Part shown: one piece after another, positions 34,023 through 41,827 of the stretch
Numbering within the stretch: the stretch's first letter is position 1
Layout of the letters: each line of letters begins with the position of its first letter
Origin: Bauldia sp.
Lineage (GTDB): Bacteria > Pseudomonadota > Alphaproteobacteria > Rhizobiales > Kaistiaceae
Assembly (NCBI GenBank): GCA_026126025.1
Contig: JAHCJZ010000002.1
Coordinates: 186,001-250,000, forward strand
DNA: 64,000 nucleotides
Reading direction: 5' to 3'
Made by a program: the position numbers and the translations under genes
The notes under the pieces: model-generated
Databases searched by the model: none
Told to the model about the DNA's origin: nothing
The model's input: only the letters and a program-made list of their open reading frames with translations

Positions 34023-34787
34023 GTGAAGAAGATCACCGCCGCGCTTGCCGCCGCGACGATTCTGGTTCCCGTCACCGCCATGGCCGCAGGCAACCTCGCC
34101 TCGCAGCCGACCTTCCTCGAGACCTCGATCGACGGTGCCGGCAACGTGATGAACGGCACCGAGTTCGAGCTCGAAACCGGCAAGTACTACATCTGGACGA
34201 TCGAGAGTGACGGCATTCTGGAGACCCTGATCCAGGCTCCCGAGCTGTTCCGCAACGCCTGGTTCAACCAGGTGATCATCAACGACAAGGAGATCCACAG
34301 CTCGGGCTCCCTGTATGGTCTGGAGTTTGACGGGCCTGGCACGCTCACCGTCGGCTTCGTCCCGATCCGGCCCGGCGTCTACCCGTTCTTCGTGGAAGAG
34401 CAGGGCTTCAGCGGCACCATGACCGTCACCGGCAGCAGCATGAGCACCGGTGCCACGCCGCTCGACGTCGATATCGACGGTTCCGCGCTCACCTTCTCGA
34501 CGACCGAGTTCGAGCTCGAGACTGGCAAGGCCTACAATCTGCGGATCACCAGCGACGGCGTCGAGGAGCTCATGGTCCAGGCGCCCGCCTTGTGGCGCAA
34601 TTCCTGGATCAACCAGATCGTGATCGACGGCATCGAAGTGAAGGTCAACGGCGCCTTCTACGGCATCGAGTGGGACGACGAAGGAACCGTCTCGATCTCG
34701 TTCGTGCCGCTCCGCCCGGGCAACTACGAGTTCTTCGCCCCGGGCTATCAAGAGCGCGGCATGGTCGGGACGATGATCGTCCGCTAG
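34023..34787 (+). CDS. Exported tandem cupredoxin-like protein lacking copper ligands
   Basis: GTG 34023 with GGGAGG eight bases upstream gives a clean signal peptide (KKITAALAAATILVPVTAMA); an ATG at 33957 would bury it. The 254-residue protein is two copies of one domain: TEFELETGKYY to GTMTV and TEFELETGKAY to GTMIV, each about 105 residues. The endings PGVYPFFVEEQGFSGTM and PGNYEFFAPGYQERGMVGTM align with the cupredoxin Cys-His-Met loop, but Cys and His are replaced. Lying at the head of a Ped/Lut-type locus, it may bind another ligand in the periplasm, perhaps the metal. That is inference. Confidence 0.7.
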   Translation: MKKITAALAAATILVPVTAMAAGNLASQPTFLETSIDGAGNVMNGTEFELETGKYYIWTIESDGILETLIQAPELFRNAWFNQVIINDKEIHSSGSLYGLEFDGPGTLTVGFVPIRPGVYPFFVEEQGFSGTMTVTGSSMSTGATPLDVDIDGSALTFSTTEFELETGKAYNLRITSDGVEELMVQAPALWRNSWINQIVIDGIEVKVNGAFYGIEWDDEGTVSISFVPLRPGNYEFFAPGYQERGMVGTMIVR

Positions 34788-34885
34788 TCGCGCGACGCCC
34801 GACATAAGCGCGGTCCCGGGCCGGCCTTGGCCGGTCCGGGCCATCCGTGTCACAACGCACCACCCCGGTTAGTGGAGGAATTTCA

Positions 34886-35905
34886 ATGTTCAGACTCACC
34901 AAGCGCCGCTTTGCCTCGGCCGCGCTGGTCGTCGGTCTCGCCGTCGGAACGGCGCTGACCAGCACGCCCGCTTCGGCGGCCGGAACCGGCTACATCTTCA
35001 TCAGCAACGAGCGCACCCACAACGTGCTCGTGCTCGATCCGGCCAACAACTTCTCCGTCGTAGCCAGCATTCCGACCTCGCGCCGTCCGCGCGACCTGCA
35101 GATTAACAAGGCCCACACGCTACTCTATGTCGCGTGCGGCGATGACGACGTGATCGACGTGATCGACATCGAGACGCTTACCGTCATCGATCACATCCCG
35201 ACCGGCCGCAGCCCGGAGATGTTCGTGCTTAACGCCGAGGAGACGCAGCTCTTCGTCTCCAACGAGGAGAACTCGACGGCGCAGGTCATCGAGATCGCCG
35301 ACAAGATCATCGTTCACGAGATCCCGACCGGCGCAGAGCCGGAAGGCGTCATGCTCAGCCCCGACGGGGCGACGCTCTACGTTACCTCGGAAATCGCCGA
35401 CATGGTCCACGTCGTCGATGTCGCGGCCGGCGTGGTGACCGACAACGTCATCGTCGGCACGCGTCCGCGCCGTTTCGCGATCGCCAACAACGACGCCGAG
35501 CTCTGGGTCTCCGACGAGCTGTCGGGAACCGTGACCATCATCGACCGGGCGACAAACCGGGTGATCGACCAGCTCCAGTTCCTGCCGCCCGGCTTCCGCC
35601 AGGTGGACGTGACGCCGGTCGGCATCCTGCTCTCGCCGGACGGCCAGACCATGTACGTCACGATGGGCCGCGCCAACCACGTCGCCTTCGTCAACGTGGC
35701 GACCCGCGCGATCGAGGGCTACACGCTGGTCGGCAGCCGCGCCTGGGGCCTCGCGCTCAGCGGCGACCAGACCCAGCTCTACGTGACCAACGGCCTGAGC
35801 GACGACATGTCGGTCATCGACCTCGCGTCGCGCCGCAACATCCTGACGGTCCCGACCGGCCGCGTGCCGCACTCGATCGTCGTGGACAATGAGCCGGATG
35901 TCTAA
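34886..35905 (+). CDS. PQQ-dependent catabolism-associated beta-propeller protein
   Basis: GGAGGAA at 34874-34880 selects ATG 34886. The 339-residue exported protein has a signal peptide ending at PASAAGTGYIF and seven YVTN-type blades, each with a pattern like DVIDVIDIETLTVIDHIPTGRSPEM and SPDGATLYVTSE. This matches the propeller always found with PQQ-linked ABC genes. It probably acts in the periplasm as a scaffold or ligand-binding partner. It overlaps the next gene by 17 bases. Confidence 0.82.
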   Translation: MFRLTKRRFASAALVVGLAVGTALTSTPASAAGTGYIFISNERTHNVLVLDPANNFSVVASIPTSRRPRDLQINKAHTLLYVACGDDDVIDVIDIETLTVIDHIPTGRSPEMFVLNAEETQLFVSNEENSTAQVIEIADKIIVHEIPTGAEPEGVMLSPDGATLYVTSEIADMVHVVDVAAGVVTDNVIVGTRPRRFAIANNDAELWVSDELSGTVTIIDRATNRVIDQLQFLPPGFRQVDVTPVGILLSPDGQTMYVTMGRANHVAFVNVATRAIEGYTLVGSRAWGLALSGDQTQLYVTNGLSDDMSVIDLASRRNILTVPTGRVPHSIVVDNEPDV

Positions 35906-37112
35906 GCGATTGGGGATTTGGGCGGGGGCGGCAGCGGGAGCTGCCGCCCTTACCCTCTTGGGAATCCCAGCTCTCGCCCAAGACGATCCCGCGGCCGAAC
36001 CGCCGCCGACCGAGTTCGTGATCGGATTTGTCGACCTGGCGCAGGACGCCAGGTTCGATGATCGCCACGCCTACTACATGGTGCCCGTCCGACCCTGGGG
36101 CCGGCCGGTGGCCGGCGCCGAGCTGGGCATCGCCGACGCGCTGATCACGGGCGCCGCGATCGGCGTCAATTTCTCGCTGACCGCCGCCCGCGGCAACGAT
36201 GTCGCCGAGCTTGTCGCAGCCGTCGAAGAATGGGTCGCGGCGGGCGTGGGCTTCGTGGGGGTCGACCTGCCGGCGGCGCAGCTCATCGAGCTCTCCGACG
36301 CGGTGGCCGACCTTCCGGTCGTGCTTTTCAACGTGTCCGCGCATGACGACGAGCTGCGCGGGGCATCGTGCCGCGCCAACGTCGTCCACACCATCCCGAG
36401 CCATCGGATGATGACGGACGCGATGATGCAGTTCCTCGTGCTGCACCGCTGGACGAACATTCTCGTCCTCGCCGGCCCGTCTGAAGCCGATCAACAGATC
36501 GTGACGGCGGTGCGCCAGTCGGCGAACCAGTTCGGGGCAAGGATCATCGATGTCCGCGACTTCGTGCTGGGCACCGACCCCCGCAACCGGGAGCAGAACA
36601 ACGTCGCGCTGATGACCAACGGCAATTACGACGTCGTCTATGTCGCCGACAGCGACGGCGAGTTCGCCCGCTACGTTCCGTACGAGACGCTCAATCCGCG
36701 GCCCGTCGTCGGCTCCGCCGGGCTGAGTGCCCTCGCATGGCACTGGTCGTGGGAACGTCAGGGTGCGCCTCAGCTCAACGACCGCTTCGAGGACGTCAAT
36801 TTCCGCTTCATGGACCAGTATGACTGGGCCGCGTGGGCGGCAGTCCGTGCAGTGGTGCAGTCGGTCTTGCGGTCGCAGTCGACCGAGTTCGGGCCGGTGC
36901 GCGACTACCTGCTCGGCGAGCGGATGAACCTCGACGGTTCGAAGGGCAACCCGATGAGCGTCCGGTCGTGGGACCATCAGATGCGGCAGGGCATCATCAT
37001 CGCCACCGGCAACAATTCGATGCAGCTGGCGCCGGTGGAGGGGTTCCTGCACCAGACGAATGACCTCGACACGCTAGGGGTGGATGCGCCACAGTCGGCC
37101 TGCCAATTCTAG
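35889..37112 (+). CDS. PQQ-associated ABC transporter substrate-binding protein (PedA1/LutA type)
   Basis: A 407-residue protein from ATG 35889; ATG 35898 is an equally possible start three codons on. The signal peptide ends at ALAQD. The body is a type I periplasmic binding fold: EFVIGFVDLAQDARFDDRHAY, SHRMMTDAMMQFLVLHRW, YDVVYVADSDGEFARYVPY and WDWAAW-like aromatic blocks match the binding protein of PQQ-dependent alcohol systems. Homologues PedA1 and LutA are linked to lanthanide uptake, which suggests the same cargo here. Confidence 0.8.
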   Translation: MSRMSKRLGIWAGAAAGAAALTLLGIPALAQDDPAAEPPPTEFVIGFVDLAQDARFDDRHAYYMVPVRPWGRPVAGAELGIADALITGAAIGVNFSLTAARGNDVAELVAAVEEWVAAGVGFVGVDLPAAQLIELSDAVADLPVVLFNVSAHDDELRGASCRANVVHTIPSHRMMTDAMMQFLVLHRWTNILVLAGPSEADQQIVTAVRQSANQFGARIIDVRDFVLGTDPRNREQNNVALMTNGNYDVVYVADSDGEFARYVPYETLNPRPVVGSAGLSALAWHWSWERQGAPQLNDRFEDVNFRFMDQYDWAAWAAVRAVVQSVLRSQSTEFGPVRDYLLGERMNLDGSKGNPMSVRSWDHQMRQGIIIATGNNSMQLAPVEGFLHQTNDLDTLGVDAPQSACQF

Positions 37113-37126
37113 GAGACAGGCAGGCT

Positions 37127-38017
37127 GTGACTGCTGGTGAGAATGCGGCAACCACGGTTGCCTACACGGTCGGGAGCGACGTAAGGCGCTCCCGACTGGT
37201 CCATGCGCTGAGGGCCTTGCGGGGCATCGTCTGGCGCGAAACCTACAAGTTCGCGCATATGTACGGGCGTGTGGCGTCGGCGCTGGTGCGGCCGGTGCTT
37301 TGGCTCGTCGTCTTCGCCGCCGGCTTCCAGAACCTCTTCGGCGTGTCGCCGATCGAGCCCTACAGCACCTATATCCCGTATCAGGAATACATCATCCCCG
37401 GCCTCGTCGGGATGGTCCTCCTCTTCAACGGCATGCAGTCGTCGCTGTCGCTGGTCTATGACCGCGAGGTCGGCACGATGCGCCTCCTCCTCACGGCGCC
37501 GCTGCCGCGCTGGTACCTCCTCCTGTGCAAGCTCATCGCCGGCACCATCCTGTCGGTGATCCAGTGCTACGCCTTCCTGGCGGCCGCCTGGGGCTTCAGC
37601 TTCTTCGTCAGTGGCATCTACATCCCGTGGAGCGGCGCCCTTTACGCGCTGCCGATGTTGTTCCTCGGCGGCTTCCTTCTGGGTTCGGTGGGCCTGCTGC
37701 TGTCGGTCTACATCAAGCAGCTGGAGAATTTCGCGGGAACGATGAATTTCGTCATTTTCCCGATGTTCTTCTTCTCCTCGGCCCTATATCCGCTGTGGCG
37801 CCTGCGGGAGAGCGGCTCCGAGTGGCTCTACTGGGTCTCGAACGTCAATCCGTTCACGCATGCGGTCGAGCTCGCCCGCTACGCGCTCTACGGAAAGTTC
37901 AACGGGACGTCACTGGCGGTCGTGATCGGCACGGCCATTATATGCTTCGCTCTTGCCGTCTATGGTTACGATCCGCAGCGCGGTTTCATCCGGCGACGGC
38001 AGCAGCAGTCGACCTAG
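37127..38017 (+). CDS. PQQ-associated ABC transporter permease (PedC/LutF type)
   Basis: GTG 37127 with AGGAGA about ten bases upstream. The 296-residue ABC-2 family permease has six membrane helices. RGIVWRETYKFAHMYGRVAS precedes helix 1, and YIIPGLVGMVLLFNGMQSSLSLVYDREVGTMRLLLTAPLP is the conserved ABC-2 stretch, shown here as separate blocks VGMVLLFNGMQSSLS and DREVGTMRLLLTAPL. It completes, with the ATPase at 32961 and the binding protein, a transporter of the PedA-PedB-PedC kind. Confidence 0.83.
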   Translation: MTAGENAATTVAYTVGSDVRRSRLVHALRALRGIVWRETYKFAHMYGRVASALVRPVLWLVVFAAGFQNLFGVSPIEPYSTYIPYQEYIIPGLVGMVLLFNGMQSSLSLVYDREVGTMRLLLTAPLPRWYLLLCKLIAGTILSVIQCYAFLAAAWGFSFFVSGIYIPWSGALYALPMLFLGGFLLGSVGLLLSVYIKQLENFAGTMNFVIFPMFFFSSALYPLWRLRESGSEWLYWVSNVNPFTHAVELARYALYGKFNGTSLAVVIGTAIICFALAVYGYDPQRGFIRRRQQQST

Positions 38018-38026
38018 GACGACCCA

Positions 38027-39160
38027 ATGGATGACCGCACCGGGATCGTCGGCGCAGGCGGCGTAGCCGCCGGACAGCTCTCCATCGCCGAGCGCCTGCG
38101 CGCACGGCGCCCGCCGATGCGCCAGCTCGCCGTCAGCCGCGCGCTGATCGCCGGGCTCGTGCTTCTCGCGCTCGCCGTGATCTGGTGGGTGGTCACCTAT
38201 GCGCAGGCGACGGCCGCATCCGGCGCGCCGTTCGGCGATGCGATCGGATGCTTCGGCTTCCGCTCCCCGTTCTGCCAGGGCCTGATCGACGCCGACGGGA
38301 CGGCGTTCGCTTACACCCACCTTCTCTTCTGGCTGTCGGGCATCCTGACCCTGGCGGGCCTGTGGCGGTCGAGCCGGCTGTCACGCAACCCGCCGAAATG
38401 GGTGATGCCGTTCCGGATCACCATCTTCCGGCTCTTCGCGCTTGGAATCCTGCTGCTCCTGTGGTGGGAAGCCTCGCGCGCCATCGGCGTGCGGTTCCCG
38501 AATCCCTATCAGACGTTCCTCGCCGCGGGAGATCTCTTCCGCGATCCGCGGGGCCGTCTCGGCACCGCATTCTTCGAGAGCCTCAACGTCTATCTGCGCG
38601 GGCTCGGCTACGCCGCCGTGATCGGTATCCCGATCGGGCTGATCCTCGGCGGGTTCAAGATCGTCGGCCGGACGATGGACGTGTTCGTCAACGGCATCAT
38701 GGCGACGCCGCGCGTCGCCTTCATCCCGCTGATCATCTTCTTCCTGTCGATCGGCCCCGAGGCCAAGATCTTCATCATCTTCCTCGGCGCGGTGATGCCG
38801 ATCATCGCCAACACCTACGCCGGCGTGCGGGCTTCGGACGGCGAACTGGTCGAGATGGCCCGGTCGGTCGGGGCCCGGCGTCCTCAAATCTTCGTTAGAA
38901 TCCTCCTGCCCGGAGCCCTTCCCTTCATCATCGTCGGGCTCAGAATCGGCGCCACGATCGGCCTGATCAACACCGTCGTCGCCGAGCTCTACACCGCCGC
39001 GACCGGCCTCGGCGGTCTCCTCCAGCGGTTCCGCCAGACCTTCCAAATGGACGATTATCTAGTGGTCGTCCTGTCTTTGACGCTCATCGGCGTGGTCGTC
39101 ACCTCGCTCCTGCGGCTCCTCGAGACCCGCATGGACCGGTGGCGCTATGACGGCAGCTAA
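38027..39160 (+). CDS. NitT/TauT-family ABC transporter permease
   Basis: A 377-residue permease nine bases after the Ped-type permease, so the two systems seem to be co-transcribed. The N-terminal 130 residues carry two extra helices with a Cys-containing loop (CFGFRSPFC). The BPD_transp_1 domain follows, with the EAA motif EMARSVGARRPQIFVRILLPG. Family members import nitrate, taurine, sulfonates, thiamine precursors or riboflavin. The extra N-terminal module is unusual in this family. Confidence 0.83.
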   Translation: MDDRTGIVGAGGVAAGQLSIAERLRARRPPMRQLAVSRALIAGLVLLALAVIWWVVTYAQATAASGAPFGDAIGCFGFRSPFCQGLIDADGTAFAYTHLLFWLSGILTLAGLWRSSRLSRNPPKWVMPFRITIFRLFALGILLLLWWEASRAIGVRFPNPYQTFLAAGDLFRDPRGRLGTAFFESLNVYLRGLGYAAVIGIPIGLILGGFKIVGRTMDVFVNGIMATPRVAFIPLIIFFLSIGPEAKIFIIFLGAVMPIIANTYAGVRASDGELVEMARSVGARRPQIFVRILLPGALPFIIVGLRIGATIGLINTVVAELYTAATGLGGLLQRFRQTFQMDDYLVVVLSLTLIGVVVTSLLRLLETRMDRWRYDGS

Positions 39161-39363
39161 GCCGGCGAAACGCCTGCCTGAAATCATCGCGCCGGCAAGT
39201 CGGCGCAGGTGCCGCCGCACGGCCGCGGACTTCATTTGCATTGAAACTGCCGCTATGTTGCGCGCCGTCGGCTGACGCCTTTTTGAGCGGCAGCATGCAC
39301 ATGGAGCGAAACGTCACCCGTCGCGGGCTGGAAGGCCGCGACCAGTTAAAAGAGGGAAGCTTC

Positions 39364-40404
39364 ATGCGATTCCATATGACGGTCCGGACCGTCGCCGTAG
39401 CGATGACGCTCGGCGCGGCGTTCGGGGCTGGCGGGATGGCGGCTCAGGCGCAGGACGAGCCTTTCCGGCTCGTCATCACCGAGACCGAGACCCCGCTGGT
39501 CATCAACTCGGTCATGATCTTGGCCGAGGAACTGGGGTACTTCGATGCCGAAGGCGTCGACGTGGAACTGATCCGCGTGACGGACACCCCGCTGGCCTTC
39601 GACGTGCTCGCCAATGGCGACGGCGACATGGCCAACATCGCGCTCGACGCCGTCCTGCTCGCGGTCGCCAATGACGTGCTCGACCTGCGCGCCGTGACGT
39701 CGCCCGACCGCTTCCTGCCGTTCCTGATCGCGTCCAAGGACACGCTCACCGATGCCGACGACCTTGAAGGGTCGAACTTCGGCGTCGCCCGCGTCGGCAG
39801 CCTCGACTACGGCCTCTCGTCGATGGTCATGACCGCCCAGGGCGTCGACCCGGATTCGGTCAACTGGATCGCGATCGGACCGCCCCCGGCGCGCGCCGAG
39901 TCGCTCGCCAATGGCGATATTGACGCCACCACAATGTCGATCGGCGTGTGGCTGTCGATGCCCGACCATTCCGGCCTCCACATTCTCGTCGGCGTCGAGG
40001 CCTTCGGCGCGGCCGCCCCGGTCGTGAACAAGGTCAATGTCGTCACCGCCGAGACGCTGGCCAACCGTCGCGACGATATCGAGGCGGTCATCCGCGCCCT
40101 GATCAGCCTGTCCCGCGAGTTCAACGCCAACCCCGCAGCGTGGGTCGAGGCGATGCTGGTTTCGCGGCCGGATCAGAGCCGGGAGAACCTCGAAGCGCTT
40201 GCGGCCCAATTCACCGGGTCGTGGAGCGTCAATGGCGGCCTGAATGCCGACGAGCTGAACTTCTCGGTCGGTCAGATCTTCGCCGGCGAGGACTTCGCCG
40301 AGCTGACCGCGCCTGCCCTCGGCGATTGGGTCGACACTTCGGTGATCGACAGCATCCTCACCGAGCTTGGCGTGGACGACAGCGCGGACGCGCCGGGTCG
40401 CTAG
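39364..40404 (+). CDS. NitT/TauT-family ABC transporter substrate-binding protein
   Basis: ATG 39364 has an AGAGGGA ribosome site; the frame is open further upstream, but the signal peptide (GMAAQAQD) fits this start. The 346-residue protein is a type II binding fold of the SsuA/TauA/ThiY group: EELGYFDAEGVDVELIRV, the two-domain hinge and SIGVWLSMPDHSGLHILV. The typical polar binding Ser/Thr cluster is not clear, so the cargo cannot be called. A 203-base gap before it may hold a separate promoter. Confidence 0.8.
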   Translation: MRFHMTVRTVAVAMTLGAAFGAGGMAAQAQDEPFRLVITETETPLVINSVMILAEELGYFDAEGVDVELIRVTDTPLAFDVLANGDGDMANIALDAVLLAVANDVLDLRAVTSPDRFLPFLIASKDTLTDADDLEGSNFGVARVGSLDYGLSSMVMTAQGVDPDSVNWIAIGPPPARAESLANGDIDATTMSIGVWLSMPDHSGLHILVGVEAFGAAAPVVNKVNVVTAETLANRRDDIEAVIRALISLSREFNANPAAWVEAMLVSRPDQSRENLEALAAQFTGSWSVNGGLNADELNFSVGQIFAGEDFAELTAPALGDWVDTSVIDSILTELGVDDSADAPGR

Positions 40405-40410
40405 GTCTCA

Positions 40411-41274
40411 GTGACCCAAGCGACGGCTCGTTCCATGGAACCGGCGGTGGCGGCTTCGGCCGCCGCCGCCAAGATTTCCGTACGCGATGCGTCGAAGGCG
40501 TTTCATCGCGCCCGCTCCGACGAGACGGTGGAGGCCCTGCGCGGCGTCTCGCTCGACATCGCCGACCACACCTTCGTCTCGCTCGTCGGTCCATCCGGCT
40601 GCGGGAAGACCACGCTGCTGCGCATGCTCAACGGGCTGATCAAGCCCGACAGTGGAACCGTGCTGGTCAACGGCAAGCCGCCGGAGCCTGGCCCGGCAAT
40701 GAGCTTCGTCTTTCAATCCTTCCGCCTGATCCCGTGGGCGACGGTGCGCGGCAATGTCGCGTTCGGCCTCGAGGTCAACGGCATTCCCAAGAAGGAAGCC
40801 CGCGACGTCGCCGACCACTATTTGGCGCTGGTCGGCCTTTCGAAGTTCGCCCGCGCCTATCCGACCGAGCTTTCCGGCGGCATGAAACAGCGCGTGGCGC
40901 TCGCCCGGGCGCTCGCCACCGAGCCCGAAATCCTGCTGATGGACGAGCCTTTCGCCAGCATCGACGCCCAGACCCGCGAGCTGATGCAGATCGAGCTGAT
41001 GCGCATCTGGGCGCGCCAGCGCGGCGTCGTCGTCTTCGTCACCCACAGCGTCGACGAGGCGGTGCTCCTGTCCGACCAGGTCGTGCTGATGGGGCCGCGG
41101 CCCGGCCGCATCGTCGAAGTGCTGGATGTCGACCTGCCGCGGCCGCGCTGGGAGTACAATGTGCGGGCCGATCCGCGATTCATCGACATGCGGACGCGGC
41201 TGTGGACCCATATCCGCGAGATGGTGATGTCCGACCCGGACTCGGAGTTCTTCCGGCGAAACGCCGGGACCTGA
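40411..41274 (+). CDS. NitT/TauT-family ABC transporter ATP-binding protein
   Basis: GTG 40411 is six bases after the binding-protein stop; ATG 40435 would shorten the 287-residue product by eight. It has Walker A LVGPSGCGKTT, VFQSFRLIPWATV, signature TELSGGMKQRVALARAL, Walker B ILLMDEPFASID and switch THSVDEAV. The match to SsuB/TauB is close. It completes the importer with the genes at 38027 and 39364. Confidence 0.86.
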   Translation: MTQATARSMEPAVAASAAAAKISVRDASKAFHRARSDETVEALRGVSLDIADHTFVSLVGPSGCGKTTLLRMLNGLIKPDSGTVLVNGKPPEPGPAMSFVFQSFRLIPWATVRGNVAFGLEVNGIPKKEARDVADHYLALVGLSKFARAYPTELSGGMKQRVALARALATEPEILLMDEPFASIDAQTRELMQIELMRIWARQRGVVVFVTHSVDEAVLLSDQVVLMGPRPGRIVEVLDVDLPRPRWEYNVRADPRFIDMRTRLWTHIREMVMSDPDSEFFRRNAGT

Positions 41275-41303
41275 TCGCGGCGTTCTGCCGGGGAGGCAGA
41301 GCC

Positions 41304-41747
41304 ATGACGACCGACCTCATCCTCGCCATAGCGCACCACATCCTGGTCTTCGCCATTGCCGGGCTCCTCTTCGCCGAGCTGGTCCTGGTGCGCCCAGGCA
41401 TGACGGCCGCTACCGCCACCCGCATCGCAAGGCTGGATTCGGGGTTCGGCCTCGCGGCGGGCCTGGTGCTGGTCGTCGGGTTCCTGCGCGTCTTCTTCGG
41501 CGCGAAGCCGGAATCCTACTACCTGGAGAATGGCTGGTTCTGGGCGAAGATCGCGGCGTTCGTCGTCGTCGGCCTCCTCTCCGCGCGGCCCACGGTGCGC
41601 TTCGTCCAATGGCGGCGCGCCGCGGCCGCCGCTATCCCGGCGGACCCGCCGTCGCACGAGGTGGCGACCGTGCGGCGCTTCATCCACGTCGAAGCGGCGG
41701 TCTTCTTCCTGGTGCCCACCTTTGCCGCGGTGATGGCCCGGGTGTGA
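41304..41747 (+). CDS. DUF2214-family membrane protein
   Basis: GGGGAGG at 41290-41296 is seven bases before ATG 41304. The 147-residue protein has four membrane helices, starting AHHILVFAIAGLLFAELVLVRPGM, which is the DUF2214 signature, and ending VEAAVFFLVPTFAAVMARV. Function unknown. It may be the last gene of the transporter operon. Confidence 0.8.
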   Translation: MTTDLILAIAHHILVFAIAGLLFAELVLVRPGMTAATATRIARLDSGFGLAAGLVLVVGFLRVFFGAKPESYYLENGWFWAKIAAFVVVGLLSARPTVRFVQWRRAAAAAIPADPPSHEVATVRRFIHVEAAVFFLVPTFAAVMARV

Positions 41748-41763
41748 CCTGCCGGCCCTTGCG

Positions 41764-41780
41764 GGCGACCGCGGGTCGCC
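41764..41780 (+). terminator. Short GC hairpin before glgX
   Basis: GGCGACC (41764-41770) pairs with GGTCGCC (41774-41780) around GCG. No T-run follows. It may end transcription from the transporter genes. Confidence 0.35.
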
Positions 41781-41827
41781 TGTAGCGTTGCCGCGATCCC
41801 CCCTTCCCCGGGATTGCCTGCCTCCCC

